Shown: piece after piece, positions 59,001 to 64,000 of the stretch
How the letters are laid out: every line of letters starts with the position of its first letter
How positions within the stretch are numbered: position 1 is the first letter of the stretch
Source of the DNA: Sphagnum compactum
Lineage: Eukaryota > Bryophyta > Sphagnopsida > Sphagnales
Assembly (NCBI GenBank): GCA_965153455.1
Contig: OZ234498.1
Coordinates: 18,724,001-18,788,000, forward strand
Length of the DNA: 64,000 nucleotides
Reading direction: 5' to 3'
Program-made: the position numbers and the translations under genes
The notes under the pieces: model-generated
What the model saw: only the letters and a program-made list of their open reading frames with translations
The model's database searches: none
What the model was told of the DNA's origin: nothing

Positions 59001-60439
59001 AGGACTTGGACACTCTGGGGTTTCTTCAACATGGGGAATACCCTCCCCAAGTTACATCAAGTCAGCGGGATCGCATACAACAGCGATCCAAACGCTACTC
59101 ATGGAGGGACAATCACCTCGTCCGATGCTTACCACAAGGCGACAGAGTGGTTCCACCACCACATGAACGGCCTGGTCTTATTCAGAAGGTACACTCGGAG
59201 CTTGGACATTTTGGAGTTAAGCGTACTTATAGCCTTATCGCTCCTCATTACCATTGGAGAGGTATGTATGCTCAAGTCCGAGACGTCATTGCTAGGTGTG
59301 AACAATGTGATAGAGTGAGAACTTCCTTCTCCTCTCGACAGCTCACTCTTTCTCCACTACCTATTCAGGGCATGTTCTATCGCTGGTCATGTGATTTAGC
59401 TGGAGAATTACCACAGACCTCCAGGGGTAATGTCTACATCATGATTATGATTGAGCATTTTTCAAAGTGGGTCGAACTTGTTGCGCTACCGGACAAGTCA
59501 TCACACAGCACTAGCCAGGCTTTCTTACAACAGGTTCTAAGTAGGTTTGGGGCTTGTGCTGAGTGCCTTACTGATCAAGGATCAGAATTCAGGGGAGAAT
59601 TCCAAGACCTACTTGACCATGCTCTCATTGACCATCGTCGGACTTCAAGAGATCATCCCCAAGCTGATGGCCTTGCAGAAAGGATGGTTCAAACATGCAA
59701 GAAGGGACTTCGGAAGATTTGCCTCACTAAGAACAAAGAGGATTGGGACCTGGCCCTCTCTTACATCGCCATGGGTTACAGGATGTCCAAACACGCCTCT
59801 TTATCTCATTTCTCCCCTTACTTTTTACTTTTTGGGAGACATCCCATTCCACCCTCTTCCATTGCTGCTCAAATGGACCAAGTTGTGGACTTGGACTCCC
59901 CAACCATTTGGGCTAAGGTCATTGCAGAAAGGGCCGCTCTATTCAGGAGGGTTATGCCCATGGCCATGGAAAACCTGTCCATTGCACAACATCGAGACAC
60001 CTTACGGTATGCACACACACGAGGTGGTAGTTACAAACCTAAGGTGAGACAATTTGATGTTGGTGATTTTGTGTATCTTCAGCGACAACCCAATGATACT
60101 TTAGACACTTCTTCCGGTCGCACCATCTTGAGGATTAAGGCGATCAGGCCTTCAGGTGTGTTGGAGCTACAAGGAGCTGACGGACGCACAATTCGGGATC
60201 ATTCCAAAAATTGTGCGCCTTGCCACCTGCCAAACTTGGACCCTACCATCATCACATCGACTTGGATTCCTCCACTTGATTATCCATGTCAGGTATGTCA
60301 GAGGACGGACGATGCTGATCAGATGCTGCTTTGCGACAACTGTAATGGTGGATACCATCTCTTCTGCCTCAAGCCGGAGCTCACTCAAGTTCCCGTTGGC
60401 AATTGGTACTGTTCATCATGTTCTCCTACAGCACCTTGA
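53030..60439 (+). CDS. Gag-protease-DNA methyltransferase-RT-RNase H-integrase-PHD polyprotein
   Basis: One 2,469-codon frame. Residues ~105-360: Gag. Two CX2CX4HX4C zinc knuckles (C393-C406, C415-C428), then a Lys/Gln-rich coiled coil (~475-520). Aspartic protease at DTG 835-837. DNA C5-methyltransferase ~1045-1395: motif I LELFGGIGIG (F1062), II FYVDIDP, IV with catalytic Cys as ECQGFS (C1149; usual Pro is Glu), VI ENT (1191), VIII HRLRNWW (R1231, R1233), IX PEERERAMGF (M1334), X LLGRSMD. Reverse transcriptase ~1490-1760 with VDL (D1620) and YIDD (1680-1683). RNase H with D1829. Integrase with HHCC finger and D2122, D2182, E2217 (last pair 35 apart). The C-terminal PHD finger, residues 2420-2465, has C4HC3 spacing. 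All catalytic residues I can check are present. The ATG is the first in frame after the leader. One frame for Gag and Pol implies processing by its own protease. Confidence 0.95.
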   Translation: MSSDDESSITYPEPRYQLRSNTQPFEPISLSSRSSRRYHQASTAPSSSSITPIRNSGLGYTTSTTHQSPFGGVNQWATPITAPAFTPSPYTPLQAVTSTPIYTMEVSSSSGRIEKFSGRPSTISLREFKATFSTVVCELELKYGANYTEAFAFKQLARYVHYEALDVYEQHSARILGVTQAPNPAYAIAIATASQAALQAAIAHHGTVPNNPDPVPTSVNLSPQQLIAATANIPPTIDAPAFVDPVGEFFRILELEFPVKSSEKILQLATFSRQKDETLKMLYRRLLKLKEDTQSITDLEAAHRYLRSLEGTPTLHAQVLQRIFAEFGDSYTLLDVYNISEKLELAHAHYEASTMRPPSRSRPQPTTAAPTRSSHSSSRTKAVHSATPILPSCNYCGNPAHKASECNIPSEDLFCDYCGKEGHHESVCFAKFPERKQLRLQRQNLPASSTIPQPKAKAPQHSTQALPTKGNSNKNAKKKEHNADKREVLQAHAIQVQTLQNELESLRAQLANLKGKSSQSASHAQPVQGSGSREGPPRSFYGLPHDAMVGEYVLSTPHNSSLTPELATSFCPSFVAAQEASVAPRVSATRQVIQTDGLASGSSPITRARGARAVMPQSFRPLNMEEEGTLLARGEETTTPQAVRASNSHVPGVHVHQENTQFSTDQLMECQLQMHEVAQKLVSTPLFSFQDLKLSTRDIIVILEDTLNTTSGPLPTPNPHATEVPSNTLERHSIGSRVADGVRNLVTSSGMAKLVSFPTFDSTFTYQKGVKNTSLVDLLLSKGVVDSHSLHKVSHSFPKVVPSERTSIATGVAIVDNTKSAIQVGGHTPRVVLLDTGAQPVILGVQFAKKMGMLDSKLRKSMWHIRTASGSVEEVLGESSDLIALNFNEGTDQELCLQVRCLVTNATSYDVLIGQEALFPPGFTIDNWFEHAYYRVDWETDGHHLGYIPLDLHGNHSPMAHHCMLKEAHTISYIQQASHEWIEGDEEEIAYAQATESLRVVPTDIQHGPEVLQRFKVAHKPLVKALSSFESMESHGEPIKPLLRQLITWTPPKEGITLLELFGGIGIGLEALLQSGMVVRRYFYVDIDPIARQVAASRMMELTTRFPQQFTTTAWKASFTFLPPDIQLIQNKHMELLGPVDLIISGWECQGFSAAGFGEGLSDTRSGLFTDMVRLITWAQSISPTLGYVIENTPSQLDQREKVQEHYTLVKHYLGEPLLLDAAQCGSYAHRLRNWWTNLAPLSILQLALRYTIRDHNLQVSHILDDQSSCQPVTRQEKPPWFPANTIGKPRGAWPTFVSFPGAHAFQGDGPGLVYRHASATWDEPSPEERERAMGFQTGTTSHTKVTRLERNALLGRSMDLNSLTWLLVTCVLFQMYTTPTLTQSACSSDDATTWHPDQVHLPIFNTLHFTLSVGGEEVPCNLTQVMSNTPGGTSASGETITTFYESTELDNGKPNTSGSSNTLSNSIPCVSNYPFVMGNQLTKKERDQVTDLLIKYENVFAFSMKDLGRCKTMQFSIDLTDETPVYRRRHRLSKHEWELVDERCKELHEAGLIQPSSSDFAAATVMPAKKDSAGLWTEKRMCGDYRPLNLVTPQDRYPMPIPEELFDSIGDSNIFTIVDLRQGFNQIVLVAKDRKKTAFHGSNKLWEWLVMPFGLKNAPVFFQRVMDQVLEGADFLKCYIDDVLVHSKGLLQHLAHLEELFKRLHEVNMKIHPKKCEFAVTSVVYLGHRILPNGIMAHWAKVVAILEMPDPTDVHTLRSFIGLCNYYRIYVQDFSTIAHPLYALLKKDVAWTWSEEAREAFNTLKEKLSEFPILRRPDFSKVFILHTDWSALGIGAILGQLDEEGKEYVIAYASRSNNKAESNYSSYEGECLAVVWAVIHFRPYLYGTNFTLYTDHQPIKWLMTNDKLTGKLARWALILQEYEFKVIHRPGITHQNADTMSRRPLTTSEDFSEARQDFDQIPAIHVSEASSYLALLQCNLVEHPILDIWEDLDTLGFLQHGEYPPQVTSSQRDRIQQRSKRYSWRDNHLVRCLPQGDRVVPPPHERPGLIQKVHSELGHFGVKRTYSLIAPHYHWRGMYAQVRDVIARCEQCDRVRTSFSSRQLTLSPLPIQGMFYRWSCDLAGELPQTSRGNVYIMIMIEHFSKWVELVALPDKSSHSTSQAFLQQVLSRFGACAECLTDQGSEFRGEFQDLLDHALIDHRRTSRDHPQADGLAERMVQTCKKGLRKICLTKNKEDWDLALSYIAMGYRMSKHASLSHFSPYFLLFGRHPIPPSSIAAQMDQVVDLDSPTIWAKVIAERAALFRRVMPMAMENLSIAQHRDTLRYAHTRGGSYKPKVRQFDVGDFVYLQRQPNDTLDTSSGRTILRIKAIRPSGVLELQGADGRTIRDHSKNCAPCHLPNLDPTIITSTWIPPLDYPCQVCQRTDDADQMLLCDNCNGGYHLFCLKPELTQVPVGNWYCSSCSPTAP

Positions 60440-60480
60440 TTCCTACTCAGACCATGCCATGCTTTTCCCGGCTCAGGTCT

Positions 60481-60488
60481 GGGGGGGG
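60481..60488 (+). other. G8 tract, candidate polypurine tract
   Basis: Eight G residues lie 41 bp after the stop codon, directly before unit b1. A purine run at this position is where plus-strand synthesis is primed in LTR elements. If it is used here, the first bases copied would be unit b1 rather than the TGTC end. Confidence 0.5.
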
Positions 60489-60663
60489 ATACATGAGAAT
60501 TTCATCTCAGTCTCATGTGTGCATTGTATATATATGTGTGCATGTATCTCTTTTTAGTTGATTAGTTTATATCTTTGACTGGCTTTAGTCTTTTTGTTTA
60601 GTAGAGTTTCTTATGAATGTACACCTTACGACACTGTATGTCACGACACTACACGTCACGACA
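60489..60663 (+). repeat. Internal unit b1
   Basis: 175 bp, ATACATGAGAATTTC to GTCACGACA, by eye identical to b2 (60978-61152). It is joined to unit a2 by the dinucleotide GC: CACGACA-GC-TGTCATG. This junction is what a circle joining the element's two outer ends would contain. Confidence 0.95.
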
Positions 60664-60665
60664 GC

Positions 60666-60977
60666 TGTCATGCCCGTATGCACGGCCTCATACATGATGG
60701 CCGGCTACGGGCATGCCCATCATGTCTTTTGAGGGCTAATGTACGTTTGTAGGGTTAATGTGTGCTCATAAGTGACTGTACGCTATTAGGTATTTAGGGT
60801 TTCAGCTTTGGTGGCTGTATAAAAGGGCCAAGCTCTGCCCTTCTCCTTTAGTTTTTCTAGAATTCCTTTGTCAGGAGTTTTCTCCATCATAAGCTAGGAT
60901 TTCTAGATGCTCACGGCGGCCATTGCACGGCCACCGTCTACATACATTTCATTTCTTTCTTGCTTTGCATTTTCAAT
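60666..60977 (+). repeat. Unit a2 (second promoter-bearing unit)
   Basis: 312 bp, by eye identical to 50872-51183, including the TATA box at 60818-60824. It is followed at once by unit b2 instead of leader sequence. Confidence 0.95.
60818..60824 (+). promoter_or_regulatory. TATA box in unit a2
   Basis: Same TATAAAA context as at 51024. Transcription from here would run outward through b2 into the older gypsy copy on its antisense strand. Confidence 0.6.
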
Positions 60978-61152
60978 ATACATGAGAATTTCATCTCAGT
61001 CTCATGTGTGCATTGTATATATATGTGTGCATGTATCTCTTTTTAGTTGATTAGTTTATATCTTTGACTGGCTTTAGTCTTTTTGTTTAGTAGAGTTTCT
61101 TATGAATGTACACCTTACGACACTGTATGTCACGACACTACACGTCACGACA
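60978..61152 (+). repeat. Terminal unit b2
   Basis: 175 bp ending CACGACA at the element's right boundary, followed by the duplicated ATTC. By eye identical to b1. Confidence 0.95.
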
Positions 61153-61388
61153 ATTCCATTCTCCCACTAATATCGTTCCCAAGTCGATTGGTGAATAATA
61201 TCAATAGAGGTTTGTATGAGGTTTTTTCTTTGGTCCATTTTGTCGCAATTTACTCTTAAGAGGTTCCCAATCCTTGAAAGTTTGTTATTTAGTGGCCTTG
61301 TTATGCATTGTAACAATTGCCACCATGTATTTGATTGCAATGTTTTGATTTTTTGAGTCCTTAATGGTTGTTTTTCCACTAGCTTCAT
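61153..61388 (-). mobile_element. Old Ty3/gypsy element, 5' (Gag-side) portion
   Basis: The minus-strand frame 61388-61157, with one TAG at 61167-61169, continues without shift into 50867-50651 once the inserted element and one ATTC copy are taken out. It has no motif of its own that I recognise. The assignment rests on this continuity and on the protease and RT remnants further along. Confidence 0.55.
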
Positions 61389-64000
61389 TCCATAATTATC
61401 TTGGAATATGATTCCACCATTGACCTAGTGACTACAATTTTTTTGATTGTTACGTTAAAAAAGTTGGATCATTAGTCAAAATTTTCAAAGTAATGTTCAG
61501 AAAATTGGGTGGCCATTTTTTGGTCATTACCTTAGGCAATTAAAAATTTTCAATTGTTAAATCAAGCAACCAAAAATTTGGCGATCGAATTTTTGAGCAC
61601 TACTCGAAAAATTTCAATGATGGACAATGGTTCAATCTCTACCATTGATTTAGTGATTGAAATTTTTTAGTTGCTACCCAAAATAATTTCATTCGCTATA
61701 GGACTATGGTAATCAAAAGTTGTTTTGGTCACCACACAGTTCATGATGACTGAATGATGCAATGTTTAGTCACCTTTGACTATCCCCTAGGTAGCCTGAC
61801 TTTGCTTTGACCTAAGTTGATCCCATTCTTATGAGTAACATATTTAACATATTCAAAGTGAATGATTCAACTTATATGAAAATGTTGATGATTCAAAAAA
61901 TATGAAAAAACTCAAAAACTCGTTTAAGTATACATGTGAGGGATTAAGTTGTGTTTCAATATATAGTAATAAGTGCAATATGCAACATTTGAATAATGGT
62001 TTCAATAGGTTCAAAGTGGATGATTCAATTCATGTATACATATTGATAATTCAAGATATGTGAAAAAAATCATTAAACTATTCAAGTATAATTGGAAAAA
62101 ATCAAGTTGTGTGTGTTTCAATGTATTATAATAAGATGCAACTTGTGAGTAATAGTTTTAGCATATTAAATGTGAATGGTTCAATTCATGTACAAATGTG
62201 GATAGTTGAAATGATATGAAAAAGTCACCAACTCATTCTAGTATAAATGTGAGGTCTTAAGTTGTTACATGTGTTTTAATAAATTATGGTAAGTGTAAAA
62301 TGCAACTCGTAAACAATGATTTCAACATGTTAAAAATGAATGGTTTAATTCATGTATCATGTTGAGAGTTGAAGAGATGTCAAGAAAATTGCTAACCCAT
62401 TATTATGTATTGTGTAAATAAAGTTAAAGAAACTACTTCAATTTCCATGTCAACAAATTTGAAATTATTATAAAAAAAGGTTCAAATTATACCCATAAGT
62501 GAACAATGAAATGAATGTTATAACTATAAACAATATTGACCATTAACTACAACAACTTGCCACTTACAAACTTAAAATGGTCAAATGTGATTAAAATGTA
62601 ATCAAATCGAATAATAATTACAATATGTGGGGGTGAAAAAGGACAAGACTTTTCCTTGTGAAATGTCACCTATTCTTTTGGCTCTTTGATGATTTCTACA
62701 ACATTGTTTTGCCTTGCTTTGTTTTTCAATATTCATGTTAGAAACACAACATGCCATATTTTGGAGGATTTGGAATGGTTAAATGACCAAGGTGGCATTA
62801 GCACATCAAGGACTTGCCTCCATCATTGTTGTCATTTGGCATGGCTAAACAATGTGTTTTCACAAAAAATCAAATTACAAAAAATATACAAAAAAATCTT
62901 AAAAATCAACATGCATTTAAGCATGAACATGATTTGTAACAAACTAAAATGAATTGCAGTGAATACACAAAAGATTTCAATGACATGGACAACGAAAAAC
63001 AAACACATGGAAGTTAAACCAAGTGATGATCAAACAATGCAAAATGAAATCAAATGCAAGAAACCTTCACCTAATTGTGAAGATGATTGGCATCAAACTA
63101 AAACCAATTATAAGAAATGAGCTTGTGTACATAAGGAGGATGGAATAATGGAAATCAAATTTTCCATACAACAAAAATATGAATAGAATGCGAATGCAAA
63201 TGCAATGTTGTGTGAATATAATGTGACGTTATCCTTGAGCACATCATCAAATGGCGTCTTTGGGGGTATTGGGGTGGAGTCACAATCAAACAAGCCAAAA
63301 AGCACATCGGGCAACCACCAAAACTTAATAAAAATTGTAATATTGTTAGATACATTTTTGTGGTGCCACTTAATGCCACGTTAATCATGGAATATTGTGC
63401 TAAATGACTAATATGAATGTTGAAGAATTCAAAATAAAAATTAAAAAAAATTATTTTGGGTTTTGATTTTAGTAAAGGGCATTTGAACTTACACAACAGT
63501 TGCATCAAAAGTAGTCAATTTTGTAAATTATTAAGTTAAAGACTCTCTTTATAAAGGAATTTTGATGAGAAAAATTTGAAATGATGCTAATTGATTATCC
63601 ACACTAAAAAACAATCACAATTTGAAAGTTGTGAAATTTGAAATTTTAAAAAATTAAAAATCTATTGAACATAATTTTAAAATTTCAAAAGTCCTTTACC
63701 ACATGTAAATGGGGTGTAATGTATATGACATCTAAAAAAACGTTTTGAGTTTATGAAAAAATTTAAAAAAAATTAAATAATTAACATATTTTCATACAAT
63801 TTGAAATTAAGACAATTTTTCAAAACGAAATGCAAAATTTGGTAGAATTTGTACATTTAAAAAAATTCTTAATTATTCATGAAAAGTTAACACAAAAAAT
63901 GTGATGTATTGAAAAAATTATATGTATTTTTAGTAACATATTACAAAAGATTTCATCCCAAAAGTCCTTTCTATGAAAAAGTGAAAATGACCACAAAAAA
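61389..64000. other. AT-rich intergenic DNA, no gene seen
   Basis: A diffuse repeat appears at about 61850-62360: AATGATTCAACTCATGT-like segments, each followed by ATATGAAAAA, recur roughly every 150 bp (near 61860, 62020, 62170 and 62330). It is too diverged to define precisely. Nothing else is supported. Confidence 0.45.

Larger units (their letters stand above)
50872..61152 (+). mobile_element. DNMT- and PHD-bearing Ty3-like retroelement with split direct repeats
   Basis: A complete 10,281-bp element inserted in an older gypsy copy. The order is unit a1 (312 bp), a 1.85-kb leader, a 2,469-codon Gag-Pol frame, a G8 tract, unit b1 (175 bp), GC, unit a2 (312 bp) and unit b2 (175 bp). The two a copies and the two b copies look identical by eye, and the frame is intact, so the insertion is recent. 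The ends are TGTCATG...CACGACA, imperfectly inverted (TGTCATG against TGTCGTG), as integrase substrates usually are. Flanking ATTC is duplicated. The polymerase, RNase H and DDE integrase are Ty3/gypsy type, but the terminal layout is that of split-direct-repeat elements rather than a pair of equal LTRs. It may be able to transpose; that is inference. Confidence 0.92.

Noticed and set aside
50872-61152. Ordinary pair of equal LTRs
   Set aside because: The left end has unit a followed by leader, while the right end is b-GC-a-b. No boundary choice gives two equal copies with TG...CA ends that also fit the ATTC duplication.

Overview
The window is nuclear DNA of a streptophyte. Genes have GT-AG introns and encode a chloroplast SufE, a plant-type tRNase Z and a plant V-ATPase subunit C. 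Most of the sequence is AT-rich, non-coding and transposon-laden, as in a bryophyte, fern, lycophyte or charophyte alga. I cannot name the species from sequence alone.

Layout. 1-1840: AT-rich DNA, then a ~98-bp tandem array. 2017-5861 (+): nine-exon tRNase Z. 6897-11260 (-): eleven-exon V-ATPase subunit C, convergent with it; both are intact when spliced. 11847-16460: intergenic, with dispersed and tandem repeats. 16465-17274 (-): single-exon SufE. 17300-31000: long AT-rich stretches with repeats, Helitron debris and one orphan exon of an amino-acid transporter. 31000-38143: a Helitron nest. It holds one autonomous element whose Rep-helicase frame is broken only by two TGA codons, followed directly by a ~0.95-kb non-autonomous element. 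38700-42300: decayed ABCB transporter and L-Ala-D/L-Glu epimerase sequences. 44476-47789 (-): an intact three-exon gene for an 863-residue P-loop NTPase of uncertain family. 49330-50867 and 61153-61388 (-): an old Ty3/gypsy element, split by the insertion described next. 61389-64000: AT-rich, no gene seen.

The outstanding object is a young retroelement at 50872-61152 (10,281 bp). One uninterrupted 2,469-codon frame encodes Gag with two zinc knuckles, an aspartic protease, a complete C5 cytosine DNA methyltransferase, reverse transcriptase, RNase H, a zinc-finger DDE integrase and a C-terminal PHD finger. Its ends are not ordinary LTRs. A 312-bp unit (a) and a 175-bp unit (b) are arranged a - body - b - GC - a - b, the split-direct-repeat layout known from Ngaro/PAT tyrosine-recombinase retroelements, yet this element has a DDE integrase. 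A 4-bp target duplication (ATTC) and exact reading-frame continuity of the interrupted older element fix both boundaries. Its leader holds a CpG-rich 47-bp minisatellite and six TGACGTCA palindromes at about 37-bp spacing.

DNMT-bearing retrotransposons are, to my knowledge, reported from dinoflagellates and charophytes (de Mendoza et al. 2018). The combination with a PHD finger and split-repeat ends is what deserves attention here.
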